Source: Lutimonas zeaxanthinifaciens (GTDB lineage: Bacteria; Bacteroidota; Bacteroidia; Flavobacteriales; Flavobacteriaceae). Taken from it: a DNA stretch of 64,000 bases. The DNA is taken from the NCBI RefSeq assembly GCF_030503675.1, contig NZ_CP129964.1, positions 62,001 to 126,000 of the forward strand, in the 5' to 3' direction. Of this stretch, positions 1-9,311 are shown one piece after another; position 1 is the first letter of the stretch; each line of letters opens with the position of its first letter. Both the position numbers and the translations under genes were made by a program. Under the pieces are notes generated by a model. That model did not search any database, was not told where the DNA came from, and saw only the letters and a list, made by a program, of their open reading frames with translations.

Positions 1-82
1 TAACATTCCTCTGTTGTGTTTCATTCATTTTCTTAGGAAAATCCTTAAAATATATCCACAGATTTTTTCCTTACCTATTGTT

Positions 83-90
83 TATATTTG
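83..90 (+). promoter_or_regulatory. Promoter -7 box for the HMG-CoA reductase gene
   Basis: TATATTTG matches the Bacteroidetes -7 consensus TAnnTTTG. Transcription would start near 95-97, about 15 nt before the ATG at 112. An in-frame TTG at 88 lies inside this box, which argues against that TTG as a start codon. The -33 region is T-rich but not a clear TTTG. Confidence 0.6.
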
Positions 91-111
91 TACGGTCTTA
101 ACAAAACAATT

Positions 112-1389
112 ATGTCAAAACTGGTCAAAGGATTTTCAAAGTTTAGTAAAGTAGAAAAAATAAACTGGCTTGCTGAAAATTTTTTCCTTGATAAAGATTC
201 AGGAATCAGAACATTAGAGCAATATGTAAACAAGGACTCTAAATTACAACAACTGCATGATGAGTTTATTGAAAATACAATCAGTAACTTTTATGTACCC
301 TATGCCATTGCCCCTAATTTCCTGATAAATGGCAAGCCCTATGCGATTCCAATGGCGATCGAGGAAAGTTCCGTGGTTGCGGCAGCCGCTTTGACAGCAA
401 AATTCTGGAGTGATCGAGGAGGGTTTAAGGCTGAAGTTATTTCGACTCGAAAAGTTGGTCAGGTTCATTTTATTTACAAGGGAAGTCCTGAAGCTCTTGA
501 ATCATACTTTCAAGCCGTAAAAGACGATTTGATAAAAGCAACGGACCATATCACTGAGAATATGAGAAAAAGAGGAGGTGGAATAGTGGCGATTGAGCTT
601 AGAGATAAAAGGGAATCCCTCGACGATTATTATCAGCTTCATGTGATTTTTGAAACAGGTGATTCAATGGGTGCCAATTTTATAAACTCCTGTCTTGAGG
701 CTATAGCTTCTTCTTTTGAAAAGGAAGGGATACAAATTGTGATGAGTATTTTATCGAATTATGTTCCCGAATGCCTTGTGAGGGCAGAGGTGAGTTGTAA
801 GGTACAAGACTTTTTTCCGGAAAACCCAAGGCTTTATGCTGAAAAATTTGTTCAGGCCGTTGATATTGCGAGGATAGAGCCTTTTCGGGCCGTAACCCAT
901 AATAAAGGAATTATGAATGGGATAGATGCCGTGGTACTGGCAACCGGGAACGATTTCAGAGCTGTGGCGGCCGGAGCTCATGCCTATGCTTCCAGAGATG
1001 GACAATACAGAAGTCTTACAGATGCGAGAATCATAGAAGAGGATTTTATTTTTTCTATTGAACTTCCGCTGTCACTTGGAACTGTTGGTGGTCTAACGAA
1101 ATTACATCCTCTGGCGAAACTTTCGATGGAGATATTGCAAAACCCAACAGCGAAGGACCTCATGCAGATTGTTGCTGTTGCAGGGCTTGCACAGAATTTT
1201 GCAGCCCTTAGGGCCCTAACAACTACGGGTATTCAGCAGGGTCACATGAAGATGCATTTGCTGAATATTTTAAATCAGCTGGAGGCAAATGTGCACGAAA
1301 AGGAAGTGATTACCAAAGCCTTCACTGGAAAAACGGTTTCTCACAGCGCCGTTGCAGAATATCTTCACAGCCTGAGAACAGATCAATAA
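112..1389 (+). CDS. mvaA: Hydroxymethylglutaryl-CoA reductase, class II type
   Basis: Converts HMG-CoA to mevalonate (or the reverse), the committed step of the mevalonate isoprenoid route, in the cytosol. The 425-residue protein carries the family's catalytic elements in order: the glutamate motif EESSVVAAAA, the lysine region NKGIMNGID, the ATGND aspartate motif and the C-terminal QGHM histidine. Length and motifs fit the class II (bacterial) enzymes; from sequence alone I cannot tell biosynthetic from degradative use. I chose the ATG at 112 because the upstream TTG at 88 sits in the promoter box. No mevalonate kinase neighbour is visible, so the rest of the pathway must lie elsewhere. Confidence 0.92.
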   Translation: MSKLVKGFSKFSKVEKINWLAENFFLDKDSGIRTLEQYVNKDSKLQQLHDEFIENTISNFYVPYAIAPNFLINGKPYAIPMAIEESSVVAAAALTAKFWSDRGGFKAEVISTRKVGQVHFIYKGSPEALESYFQAVKDDLIKATDHITENMRKRGGGIVAIELRDKRESLDDYYQLHVIFETGDSMGANFINSCLEAIASSFEKEGIQIVMSILSNYVPECLVRAEVSCKVQDFFPENPRLYAEKFVQAVDIARIEPFRAVTHNKGIMNGIDAVVLATGNDFRAVAAGAHAYASRDGQYRSLTDARIIEEDFIFSIELPLSLGTVGGLTKLHPLAKLSMEILQNPTAKDLMQIVAVAGLAQNFAALRALTTTGIQQGHMKMHLLNILNQLEANVHEKEVITKAFTGKTVSHSAVAEYLHSLRTDQ

Positions 1390-1433
1390 ATAGGGTCTGG
1401 TTATAAAAAAATAAATTATTTCTATTTGATTCT

Positions 1434-1466
1434 TTTGACAACAGGCCTATCTAATGCGTATCTTTG
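1434..1466 (+). promoter_or_regulatory. Promoter for superoxide dismutase gene
   Basis: TTTTGACA ends at 1440 and is followed 18 bp later by TATCTTTG (1459-1466), a good Bacteroidetes -33/-7 pair. The 5' untranslated region would be about 30 nt. Confidence 0.6.
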
Positions 1467-1499
1467 AATAAAAATTAAATAACTTCAAAAAATAATATT

Positions 1500-2108
1500 A
1501 TGTCATTTCAATTACCAACATTACCATATGCATATGACGCTTTAGAGCCTCATATTGACGCCATGACAATGGAGATCCACCATTCAAAACATCATAATGG
1601 ATATACCAACAATCTAAACAATGCCATAAACGGAACGGACCTGGAAGGGAAATCCATCGAGGAGATTCTGGAGAACCTCGATATGTCAAACGCTGCCGTT
1701 AGAAATAACGGAGGAGGCTTTTACAATCACGACCTGTTTTGGAAAGTAATGTCTCCTAACGGAGGAGGTGCTGCTACCGGAGCTGTTGCTGATGCGATTA
1801 ATGAAGCTTTTGGCTCCTTTGATTCTTTTGTTGAAGCTTTTTCAAAAGCTGCAGCTACCCGTTTTGGATCGGGATGGGCCTGGTTATGCGTGCATGAAGG
1901 AGGTAAGGTAGAGGTTTGTTCAACAGCAAATCAGGATAATCCAGTGATGCCTGAAATGGGTTGTTCAGGAACTCCGATTTTAGCTCTTGATGTATGGGAA
2001 CACGCTTATTACCTGAACTATCAAAACAGAAGGCCTGATTATATCAAAGCATTCTTCAATGTCATTAACTGGGAAGAGGTTAACAGAAGATATGCCGAGG
2101 GCAAATAA
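1500..2108 (+). CDS. Superoxide dismutase, Fe/Mn family
   Basis: Dismutates superoxide to hydrogen peroxide and oxygen. At 202 residues it has the usual length of the family. The four metal ligands are visible: His in the HHSKHH segment near residue 27, His in NHDLFW near residue 77, and Asp and His in DVWEHAYY near residues 164-168. There is no signal peptide, so it acts in the cytoplasm. The NNGGG segment before the second histidine is usual in Mn-using members, but the metal cannot be decided from this. It is a single-gene unit with its own promoter and a strong terminator after it. Confidence 0.95.
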   Translation: MSFQLPTLPYAYDALEPHIDAMTMEIHHSKHHNGYTNNLNNAINGTDLEGKSIEEILENLDMSNAAVRNNGGGFYNHDLFWKVMSPNGGGAATGAVADAINEAFGSFDSFVEAFSKAAATRFGSGWAWLCVHEGGKVEVCSTANQDNPVMPEMGCSGTPILALDVWEHAYYLNYQNRRPDYIKAFFNVINWEEVNRRYAEGK

Positions 2109-2130
2109 GAAAACATCTTACTAAATTTGA

Positions 2131-2163
2131 TTAACCACGGATTGACTCCGTGGTTAATTTTTT
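2131..2163 (+). terminator. Rho-independent terminator after superoxide dismutase gene
   Basis: A perfect 11-bp stem (2131-2141 with 2147-2157), a 5-nt loop and a run of T to 2163. It covers the GTG at 2150 that would otherwise start the next gene. Confidence 0.9.
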
Positions 2164-2179
2164 ACAGAAAATCCGATCC

Positions 2180-3073
2180 ATGAATTCCAGAAAAATTGCC
2201 TTCCTGCTGGCCTTTTTAGCCGCCTTAATTTACGGGGTGAGCTTTACAGTGGCCAAAGAGGTAATGCCAGAATACGTCAAGCCTTTTGGGTTCATTTTGC
2301 TTCGGGTTCTCGGGGCAACAATTTTATTTTGGGTCGTAGGGCTTTTCATCAGCAAAGAAGGGATCGAACTTAAGGATTATCCCAGGCTTTTAATGGGAGC
2401 TGTTTTTGGAATTGCGTTGAATCAGCTCAGTTTTTTCAAGGGATTAAGTATGACTACACCGATTAATGCCTCTGTAATCATGGTGTCCTCCCCAATTCTT
2501 GTGTTGATATTTTCTTCGATAATCATAAAGGAAAGAGCAACTAAGAAAAAGATTCTGGGAATCTTTATCGGATTGACCGGGGCAGTCGTTTTGATTGTAT
2601 TTGGGAAAGATAATAGCGTTGCCTCGAATGCCACCCTGGGGAACGCCCTGGTTTTCCTGAATGCCACCTCATATTCTCTGTATCTGATCCTGATCAAAAA
2701 CCTTACAAAGCGCTATCATGCAATCACACTTGCCAAATGGCTTTATCTGTTTGGTCTGATTATGGTGGTCCCTTTTGGGATGTCTGAACTCAATGCTGTT
2801 GAGTGGACTATCATTCCATCTTCAATCTATTACAGAATCGGTTTTGTAATTCTGTTTACCAGTTTTATGACCTATATGTTTAATCTGTTTGCAATAAAAC
2901 AGCTTAAACCGACCACTTTAAGTATTTTTATCTACCTGCAGCCTGTCATAGCCAGCATTTACGCTCTGATCGTCGGAAGTGATGAACTTAGTTATACCAA
3001 AATTCTCGCCACCTTATTAATTTTTACCGGAGTATATCTGGTGACGCTTAAGCCAAAAGAACGTTTCGACTGA
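2180..3073 (+). CDS. EamA/DMT-family membrane transporter
   Basis: A drug/metabolite-type permease of 297 residues in the inner membrane with about ten hydrophobic segments arranged as two EamA repeats (roughly residues 8-140 and 150-290). Each repeat has the usual glycine/proline-rich pattern, for example GLSMTTPINASVIMVSSPIL in the first and KPTTLSIFIYLQPVIASIYALIVG (cited here only in part: LQPVIASIYAL) in the second. The ATG at 2180 is preferred, because a GTG 30 nt upstream lies inside the preceding terminator. Substrate cannot be told from the sequence; EamA proteins export metabolites or amino acids. Confidence 0.85.
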   Translation: MNSRKIAFLLAFLAALIYGVSFTVAKEVMPEYVKPFGFILLRVLGATILFWVVGLFISKEGIELKDYPRLLMGAVFGIALNQLSFFKGLSMTTPINASVIMVSSPILVLIFSSIIIKERATKKKILGIFIGLTGAVVLIVFGKDNSVASNATLGNALVFLNATSYSLYLILIKNLTKRYHAITLAKWLYLFGLIMVVPFGMSELNAVEWTIIPSSIYYRIGFVILFTSFMTYMFNLFAIKQLKPTTLSIFIYLQPVIASIYALIVGSDELSYTKILATLLIFTGVYLVTLKPKERFD

Positions 3074-3117
3074 ATTTAATATCTGAGATTATGCCATATG
3101 AGACGATATTTTTATTT

Positions 3118-3125
3118 TAACTTTG
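3118..3125 (+). promoter_or_regulatory. Promoter -7 box for yicC-gmk-nadD
   Basis: TAACTTTG matches TAnnTTTG and lies 20 bp before the yicC start, giving a leader of about 13 nt. The three following genes are close enough to form one transcript. Confidence 0.5.
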
Positions 3126-3144
3126 CTCAAATTAAAAGAAAACG

Positions 3145-3996
3145 ATGATACAATCGATGACCGGATACGGAAAATCCATCATTCAACTGGATACTAAAAA
3201 GATCAGTATTGAATTAAAATCTTTAAACAGTAAAAATCTCGATATCAATGCACGATTTCCCGGGATTTACAAAGAAAAGGAAATAGAGGTAAGAAAGCTC
3301 CTCGCCAACCGTTTGGTTCGCGGTAAGATAGATATGTCATTTTACATTGAAACTACAGCCGAAGAGACATCGACAAAGATCAACAAGGGAATCGTTAGCG
3401 GATATATCAAACAACTGGAAGAGATTCACAAGGAAGCAGATATCCTGTCCATAGCCATGCGTCTTCCGGATGTTCTAAAAACGGAACGAGAAGAGCTTGA
3501 TCCTCAGGAATGGATGGAAATAGAGAAGGGAATCGAGGAAGCCATGAAAGCGTTACAGGAATACAGAGTATCAGAAGGGAATGAGTTAAAAAATGATTTT
3601 GAAACCAGGATAAAAGTATTGAAAGCCAAACTCAAAGAAGTTATTGATTTGGATGGCGACCGTCTGGATCAGGTCAGGTTAAGGCTGAACAAATCAATTA
3701 AAGAACTGGAACAAAATGTGGACCAGAATCGTTTTGAACAGGAGTTGATCTATTATCTTGAAAAACTGGATATCACTGAAGAAAAAGTTCGTTTGACAAA
3801 TCATCTTGACTACTTTTTAAAGGAACTGGAAGTAAAAGTTTCAAATGGAAAGAAACTTGGATTTATTTCTCAGGAAATAGGGCGAGAGATCAATACGATT
3901 GGTTCAAAAGCCAATTTTGCCCCAATGCAAAAGGTAGTGGTTGAAATGAAAGATGAGTTGGAAAAAATCAAGGAACAATTGCTAAATGTCCTTTAA
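3145..3996 (+). CDS. yicC: YicC-family endoribonuclease
   Basis: A 283-residue YicC-type protein. It opens with the family's signature MIQSMTGYGKS and ends with the conserved segment GKKLGFISQEIGREINTIGSK followed by a helical tail. Members act as endoribonucleases on RNA in the cytoplasm. The middle (residues 95-220) is charged and predicted mostly helical. Two nucleotides separate it from gmk, an arrangement often seen in bacteria, so the two are probably co-transcribed. Confidence 0.9.
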   Translation: MIQSMTGYGKSIIQLDTKKISIELKSLNSKNLDINARFPGIYKEKEIEVRKLLANRLVRGKIDMSFYIETTAEETSTKINKGIVSGYIKQLEEIHKEADILSIAMRLPDVLKTEREELDPQEWMEIEKGIEEAMKALQEYRVSEGNELKNDFETRIKVLKAKLKEVIDLDGDRLDQVRLRLNKSIKELEQNVDQNRFEQELIYYLEKLDITEEKVRLTNHLDYFLKELEVKVSNGKKLGFISQEIGREINTIGSKANFAPMQKVVVEMKDELEKIKEQLLNVL

Positions 3997-3998
3997 AT

Positions 3999-4574
3999 AT
4001 GGAAAATAAAAAAGGAAAACTGATTGTTTTTTCAGCTCCGTCGGGATCGGGTAAAACAACAATTGTTCATCATTTGTTAGAAGTGAAAAAAGAAGTTCTG
4101 GACTTTTCCGTTTCGGCAACATCAAGGGAAAGGAGAGGAACTGAGATCGATGGAAAAGACTATCATTTCTTAAGTCCTGAAGAATTTAAAAAACATATTG
4201 AGGCTGATGATTTTGTGGAATGGGAAGAGGTTTACAAAGACAATTTCTACGGAACACTGAAGTCTGAAGTAGAACGTATCTGGTCAGAGGGCAAGCATGC
4301 TATTTTTGACATTGATGTGATCGGGGGCTTAAAGATCAAAGAAAAGTTTCCGGAAAAAACGCTTGCGGTCTTTGTAAAGGCACCTTCACTGGAGATCATG
4401 GAAAAGAGGCTTAGGGGAAGAGATACAGAGTCTGAGGAGAAAATACAGGTCCGACTGGCTAAGGCGGAAAGGGAATTGTCATTTGCCGGAAAGTTTGATT
4501 ATATCCTTGTAAATGATAATCTTTCAAAGGCGCAGAAAGAAGCCGAAGATGTAATTGATCAATTCATTTCATAA
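3999..4574 (+). CDS. gmk: Guanylate kinase
   Basis: Phosphorylates GMP to GDP with ATP. The 191-residue protein has the P-loop SAPSGSGKTT near residue 11, the GMP-binding segment SATSRERRGTEIDGKDYHF (residues 38-56), and the lid region RLRGRDTESEEKI. Length is usual for the family. It follows yicC by 2 nt and precedes nadD by 17 nt in the same direction. Confidence 0.96.
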   Translation: MENKKGKLIVFSAPSGSGKTTIVHHLLEVKKEVLDFSVSATSRERRGTEIDGKDYHFLSPEEFKKHIEADDFVEWEEVYKDNFYGTLKSEVERIWSEGKHAIFDIDVIGGLKIKEKFPEKTLAVFVKAPSLEIMEKRLRGRDTESEEKIQVRLAKAERELSFAGKFDYILVNDNLSKAQKEAEDVIDQFIS

Positions 4575-4591
4575 TCTTTTTTGAGAAGAAA

Positions 4592-5170
4592 ATGAAAATA
4601 GGTTTGTTTTTTGGAAGTTTTAATCCGGTTCATGTCGGACATCTGATCATTGCCAATCATATCGTGGAGAATTCAGACCTGGATGAAGTCTGGATGGTAG
4701 TTACTCCTCACAATCCACTTAAAAAAAAGCAAAGCCTTTTGGATGATCACCACAGATATCAGCTTGTTCTTGAGGCCACAGAAGACTATCCGAAAATTAA
4801 ACCGAGCAATATTGAATTTGGACTGCCTCAACCGAATTATACGATTAATACTTTGATTTATCTTGGAGAAAAATATCCAAAGCATCACTTTAATCTAATT
4901 ATGGGAAGGGATAACCTGAATTCCTTTAAAAAATGGAAAAATTATGATAGAATTCTCGAATATCATGATTTGTACGTTTATCCCAGGGTTACAGCTTCGT
5001 CTACAATACCTGAACTAATTAACCATGAGCGGGTCCATCTTATCGATGCTCCCATTGTTGAAATATCCTCCACGGCCATAAGAAAAGCAATAAAAGAAGG
5101 AAAGAATATAAGGCCATTGATGCCATACAGAGCATGGTCTTACCTGGATGAAATGAATTTTTATAAGTAA
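4592..5170 (+). CDS. nadD: Nicotinate-nucleotide adenylyltransferase
   Basis: Adenylates nicotinate mononucleotide to deamido-NAD in NAD synthesis. The 192-residue protein begins with the nucleotidyltransferase fold: GLFFGSFNPVHVGHL, where the HVGH motif binds the ATP phosphates. The C-terminal SSTAIRKAIKEG matches the family's second signature (ISxTxIR). Last gene of the yicC-gmk-nadD unit. Confidence 0.95.
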   Translation: MKIGLFFGSFNPVHVGHLIIANHIVENSDLDEVWMVVTPHNPLKKKQSLLDDHHRYQLVLEATEDYPKIKPSNIEFGLPQPNYTINTLIYLGEKYPKHHFNLIMGRDNLNSFKKWKNYDRILEYHDLYVYPRVTASSTIPELINHERVHLIDAPIVEISSTAIRKAIKEGKNIRPLMPYRAWSYLDEMNFYK

Positions 5171-5233
5171 ATTTTGCCCAATTTTTTCAGTATCATCAGA
5201 TTTCTTATCCCAAGTCAGAACATAAAAACATTG

Positions 5234-5241
5234 TATATTTG
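5234..5241 (+). promoter_or_regulatory. Promoter -7 box for M23 peptidase gene
   Basis: TATATTTG, an exact TAnnTTTG match, 15 bp before the ATG at 5257. The mRNA leader would be about 10 nt. Confidence 0.5.
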
Positions 5242-5256
5242 TGCAATTGATCAGGC

Positions 5257-6114
5257 ATGGGAAAAAGTAGAAAAGAAAAGATAAAAGACAAGTTAACCTT
5301 TAAGTACCGATTCGTGGTTCTTAATGAGGATACTTTTGAAGAGCGGTTTTCTTTCAAATTAAATCGTTTAAATGCTTTTGTTCTGGGAGCGGTTTTTTCT
5401 ATTTTGCTGATCAGTCTGACCATAGTTTTTATTACCCTGACCCCTTTAAAGGAATACATTCAGGGTTACTCTTCCTCGGAATTGCAAAAGGAGGCCACGA
5501 GCCTTGTCTATAAAGTAGACTCGCTTAATAAAGCCCTTACTGTAAACGACCTTTACATTGAAAATATTCAACAGGTGCTCAAAGGGGAGATCAAGCGGGT
5601 ATCTTTTGATAAAGATTCAGTTCTAAAGCAGTTTCAAATTGAAGAAATTGATTTTGCACCCTCTTCGGTGGATTCGATGTTTAGAGAAGAAGTTGAACAA
5701 AAAGACAGATTTAGCGTTTTTCAGCAGGCTGAAAGAAATACGGATATTGTATTTACATCTCCGATAAAAGGGGAGGTGACCCAATTATACGACGATCAGG
5801 AAAAACATTTAGCGGTAGATATTGCTGTAGATGAAGATACACCAGTTAAAGCCGTTGCAGATGGGACGGTGATTTTCAAAGGCTTTACTGCGGATACCGG
5901 ATATGTTATCATCCTAGAACACGGTCAGGGATTTACTTCTGTTTATAAGCACAACGCATCCATTTTTAAGGAGCAGGGGGAACTGGTAAAAAGTGGTGAA
6001 GTAATTGCCAGCGCAGGTTCTACAGGAACATTTTCAACGGGGGCACATCTGCATTTTGAATTATGGAATGACGGATACCCGGTCAATCCGAGTAATTATA
6101 TAAGTTTTGAATAA
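5257..6114 (+). CDS. Membrane-anchored M23 (LytM-type) metallopeptidase
   Basis: A probable cell-wall hydrolase or LytM regulator. The 285-residue protein has a short cytoplasmic basic segment, one transmembrane helix near residues 42-62, a linker facing the periplasm, and a C-terminal M23 domain from about residue 165. The zinc-site motifs are HLAVD (H-x3-D) near residue 185 and HLHFE near residue 268. All expected ligands seem intact, so the enzyme may be active on peptidoglycan cross-bridges. It has its own promoter and is a single-gene unit. The exact role in cell division or growth cannot be inferred. Confidence 0.85.
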   Translation: MGKSRKEKIKDKLTFKYRFVVLNEDTFEERFSFKLNRLNAFVLGAVFSILLISLTIVFITLTPLKEYIQGYSSSELQKEATSLVYKVDSLNKALTVNDLYIENIQQVLKGEIKRVSFDKDSVLKQFQIEEIDFAPSSVDSMFREEVEQKDRFSVFQQAERNTDIVFTSPIKGEVTQLYDDQEKHLAVDIAVDEDTPVKAVADGTVIFKGFTADTGYVIILEHGQGFTSVYKHNASIFKEQGELVKSGEVIASAGSTGTFSTGAHLHFELWNDGYPVNPSNYISFE

Positions 6115-6139
6115 TCGCAGGGGTATTCAGTCCCTTATT

Positions 6140-6147
6140 TATATTTG
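6140..6147 (+). promoter_or_regulatory. Promoter -7 box immediately before the GH3 gene start
   Basis: TATATTTG matches TAnnTTTG and ends only 5 bp before the GTG at 6153. The transcript would start at or next to the start codon, so the mRNA may be leaderless. Confidence 0.45.
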
Positions 6148-6152
6148 AAATA

Positions 6153-7661
6153 GTGATTAAATCTTTTTTTGCAAAAATATACGCAGGGATCGTGGCCAGG
6201 CAAGTCTACAAATGGGCAAATGATCCTGTCGGAACTCAGGAAAAAGTATTCCGCAACCTTATACATACCGCAAGAAATACAGCTTTTGGCACGGATCATC
6301 ACTTTTCTGAAATAGATGATTATGAATCGTTCAAAAAGATGGTTCCGGTCCGAGATTATGAAGGCTTAAAAGATTATATAGAGCGAATTAGGCTCGGTGA
6401 AAAGGATGTGCTATGGAAAGGAAAGCCGATTTATTTTGCAAAAACTTCAGGCACTACTTCAGGGGCAAAATATATTCCTATCTCAAAGGAGTCCATGCCC
6501 TACCAGATTGCAGCGGCAAAAGAGGCTCTTCTTCTGTATATTGCTGAAACGGGTAATGCAGATTTTGTTGATGGTAAAATGATTTTCCTCCAAGGTTCAC
6601 CTGAAATCGATGGCAGCGAAAAAATAAAAACAGGGAGACTCTCCGGAATTGTGGCGCATTACGTGCCTAAATATCTGCAAAAAAACAGGTTGCCTTCTTG
6701 GGAGACCAATTGTATAGAAGACTGGGAATCGAAAGTTGATGCTATTGTGGAGGAAACTGTAATTGAAGATATGCGGCTTATCAGCGGAATTCCTTCCTGG
6801 GTGCAAATGTATTTTGAAAAACTGATCCGGCATAAAGGAAAGAAGGTCTCTGAAATATTTCCAAATTTTAAACTCTTTGTTTATGGCGGGGTCAACTACG
6901 AACCGTACCGGCAGAATATGGAAGACCTTATTGGAAAAAAAGTAGATTCTATAGAATTGTTTCCCGCATCGGAAGGGTTTTTTGCCTATCAGGACAGGCA
7001 ACAAAAGGCTTCCGATGGGGATAAGGGCATGTTACTCCTCCTAAACAGTGGTATATTTTACGAGTTTATTGCAGCGGATGATTTTTTTAACGAAAATCCT
7101 GATAGAATTACAATCAAGGATGTCGAACTAGGGGTGAATTATGTGCTTATAATTTCCACTAACGCCGGATTATGGAGTTATAACATTGGAGACACGATTG
7201 CATTTACATCGCTTTCTCCTTATAGGGTAGTGGTTACTGGAAGAATAAAGCATTTTATTTCGGCTTTTGGTGAACATGTTATAGGAAAAGAAGTTGAAGA
7301 GTCTCTTCAGCACGCTGTGAAATTATCGGATGCCCTGGTTAAGGAGTTTACCGTTGCTCCACAGGTAAATCCTGAAGATGGTGCACTGCCCTATCATGAA
7401 TGGTTTATTGAGTTTGAAAAAGAACCTGTCGATATGGAAAGTTTTGCGGACGAGCTTGACCAGGAAATGCAGCGTCAGAACTCCTATTATTTTGATCTTT
7501 TACAAGGAAATATTCTTCAGCGACTAATTATCAGGCGAGTTCAAAAAAACGGATTTGATCAGTATATGAGATCTGTTGGAAAGTTAGGTGGCCAGAATAA
7601 GATTCCAAGGCTTTCGAATGATCGCAAGATCGCAGATCGACTTGCTACAAGGATTGACTAG
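6153..7661 (+). CDS. GH3-family acyl-adenylate/amido-synthetase-like protein
   Basis: A 502-residue member of the GH3 family, named for the plant auxin-responsive enzymes that adenylate carboxylic acids and join them to amino acids. The ATP-binding segment AKTSGTTSGAKYIPIS (residues 92-107) is clear; later conserved parts are ELFPASEGFFAYQ and the hinge TGRIKHFISAFGEHV. Flavobacterial members are common but their substrates are not known to me. It starts with GTG; no ATG or TTG lies upstream in frame, and the N-terminal sequence (FAKIYAGIVARQVYKWANDP) aligns with the start of related proteins. It is followed by a bidirectional terminator. Confidence 0.85.
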   Translation: MIKSFFAKIYAGIVARQVYKWANDPVGTQEKVFRNLIHTARNTAFGTDHHFSEIDDYESFKKMVPVRDYEGLKDYIERIRLGEKDVLWKGKPIYFAKTSGTTSGAKYIPISKESMPYQIAAAKEALLLYIAETGNADFVDGKMIFLQGSPEIDGSEKIKTGRLSGIVAHYVPKYLQKNRLPSWETNCIEDWESKVDAIVEETVIEDMRLISGIPSWVQMYFEKLIRHKGKKVSEIFPNFKLFVYGGVNYEPYRQNMEDLIGKKVDSIELFPASEGFFAYQDRQQKASDGDKGMLLLLNSGIFYEFIAADDFFNENPDRITIKDVELGVNYVLIISTNAGLWSYNIGDTIAFTSLSPYRVVVTGRIKHFISAFGEHVIGKEVEESLQHAVKLSDALVKEFTVAPQVNPEDGALPYHEWFIEFEKEPVDMESFADELDQEMQRQNSYYFDLLQGNILQRLIIRRVQKNGFDQYMRSVGKLGGQNKIPRLSNDRKIADRLATRID

Positions 7662-7687
7662 ATCTTCAGCGTTTGTAATTAATAAGT

Positions 7688-7722
7688 AAGGCCGGAACTC
7701 ATTTGAGTTCCGGCCTTTTTTT
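7688..7722. terminator. Bidirectional terminator between GH3 and mscL genes
   Basis: A 13-14 bp perfect stem (7688-7701 with 7704-7717) followed by T residues on the plus strand. The two genes converge here. On the minus strand the stem is followed by a less pure T tract. Confidence 0.85.
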
Positions 7723-7762
7723 CAGTATTTCAGGAACTAATAAATCTTAGCCTGATCAGCTC

Positions 7763-8167
7763 CTATTTTTTTGCCAGCAGATCCCGGATCTCAGCAAGCA
7801 ATTCTTCCTGACTTGGTCCAGCAGGTGCCGGAGGAGCCTCTTCTTTCTTTTTGTTTAATTTATTGACCGCCTTTACAATTAGGAACATGACAAATGCGAC
7901 AATAATGAAATCAATTACATTGGTAATAAAATCACCGTATAATACGGCTACTGTGCCTTCTACGACACCTTCTGCATTTTCAACTCCTTCTTTTATGATC
8001 CATTTGAGGTCTTTAAGGTCTGATTGGAATACCAGTCCAATAAGCGGAGAAACGATTCCCCCGGTAAACGACGTGACAACGCTTTTGAAGGCCGCACCCA
8101 TAACAAAACCAACGGCAATGTCAACGAGGTTGCCTTTTAAAGCAAATTCTTTGAATTCTTTTAGCAT
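7763..8167 (-). CDS. mscL: Large-conductance mechanosensitive channel
   Basis: Opens under membrane tension to release solutes during osmotic downshock. The 134-residue protein has the amphipathic N-terminus MLKEFKEFALKGNLVDIAVG, the first membrane helix VGFVMGAAFKSVVTSFTGGI, a periplasmic loop, a second helix near residues 75-98, and a charged helical tail with a PAPAGPS linker. All are usual for MscL. Single-gene unit on the minus strand. Confidence 0.96.
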   Translation of the reverse strand: MLKEFKEFALKGNLVDIAVGFVMGAAFKSVVTSFTGGIVSPLIGLVFQSDLKDLKWIIKEGVENAEGVVEGTVAVLYGDFITNVIDFIIVAFVMFLIVKAVNKLNKKKEEAPPAPAGPSQEELLAEIRDLLAKK

Positions 8168-8210
8168 GACTTTAAGATTTGTGTTTGTTACAACGAAGAT
8201 ACTAAAAAAT

Positions 8211-9311
8211 CTACTTTAAAACCCGCTTAACCCTGTTGCCCCAGGCAGTTAGAATCTCATAACTTATGGAATCGGCGTGATCCGCCATTTGAAGTATATC
8301 CTCCCGACTGTTAAAAATAATCACTTCATCTCCTTCCTTGCATGGAATATCTGTTACATCGATCATGATCATATCCATACATACATTTCCTATGACCGGA
8401 GATTTGTGGCCATGTATTGAAACATAAGTTTTCCCATTACCAAGGCTTCTGAAAAATCCATCAGCATGACCGAGGGGAAGGGTTGCGGTTTTTATATTTC
8501 TTTTCGCATGAAACCCTCTGTTATAGCCAACACTTTCACCCTTTTTAAGTTGATGAATCTGAGAAATAACCGTCTTAAGCGTCAAAACGTTTTTAAGGTT
8601 TGCATTTTTTTCAATTAGATTGGTAAAACCGTATAGTCCCAATCCTAACCTTACCATGTCAAAATGTGTCTCAGGATAGTTTAGGATCCCTGAGGTATTG
8701 CTCATGTGCCTTATAGGGCGATATCCTAACCTTGAGGTAAATGACGAACAAATTGACTTGAATTTTTCGATCTGAGCCAATGAAAATTCCTTTTCCTCTT
8801 CATCTTCCGAGGCAACAAGATGTGAGAAGATACTTTTCACATGAACAACGCTTTGTTCCATAAGATTTTTACAGACAAAATCTATGTCAGAAGCATCGAA
8901 ACCCAAACGATTCAGGCCGGTATTAAATTTTAAATGAACCGGGTAATTATCCAGACCTTTATCATGCGCAATTTTTAAAAATCCTTCAAGCATCCGCCTG
9001 CTGTACAAATTTGGTTCAAGATTATAGCGGCAAATTGTTTCGAGATTCTGAAGTTGAGGATGAAGAACAAGTATGGGCGTCGATATTCCTGAATTTCGTA
9101 ATGCAATTCCTTCATCGGTATAGGCGACTGCGAAATAATCCACTTTTAATTTTTCAAGGGCCTTCGCCATAAGAACGGCGTCAGAACCATAGCCGGAAGC
9201 TTTTACAACCGCCAGGATCTTAGTTTCCGGATTCAATTCAGAACGAAAAAAATTCAGGTTGTGTTCGATAGAGGAAAGATCGATTTCCAGGACCGTTGGG
9301 CTGTTATTCAT
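8211..9311 (-). CDS. alr: Alanine racemase
   Basis: Makes D-alanine for peptidoglycan with pyridoxal phosphate. The 366-residue protein has the PLP lysine at residue 37 in [10 protein letters not shown] (the usual form is VKANAYG), the phosphate-binding [15 protein letters not shown], the catalytic tyrosine region GYNRGF and [14 protein letters not shown]. The start overlaps the end of tdk by 8 bp, so the two are probably translated from one mRNA. Confidence 0.94.
   Translation of the reverse strand: MNNSPTVLEIDLSSIEHNLNFFRSELNPETKILAVVKASGYGSDAVLMAKALEKLKVDYFAVAYTDEGIALRNSGISTPILVLHPQLQNLETICRYNLEPNLYSRRMLEGFLKIAHDKGLDNYPVHLKFNTGLNRLGFDASDIDFVCKNLMEQSVVHVKSIFSHLVASEDEEEKEFSLAQIEKFKSICSSFTSRLGYRPIRHMSNTSGILNYPETHFDMVRLGLGLYGFTNLIEKNANLKNVLTLKTVISQIHQLKKGESVGYNRGFHAKRNIKTATLPLGHADGFFRSLGNGKTYVSIHGHKSPVIGNVCMDMIMIDVTDIPCKEGDEVIIFNSREDILQMADHADSISYEILTAWGNRVKRVLK

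Noticed and set aside
88-111. TTG start adding eight residues to HMG-CoA reductase
   Set aside because: The TTG is part of the -7 promoter box TATATTTG; the ATG at 112 fits better.
2150-2179. GTG start for the EamA transporter
   Set aside because: It lies inside the stem of the preceding terminator; ATG at 2180 gives the usual N-terminus.
6597-7004. Minus-strand ORF of 135 codons inside the GH3 gene
   Set aside because: Shadow of a strongly supported gene; sequence has no domain features.
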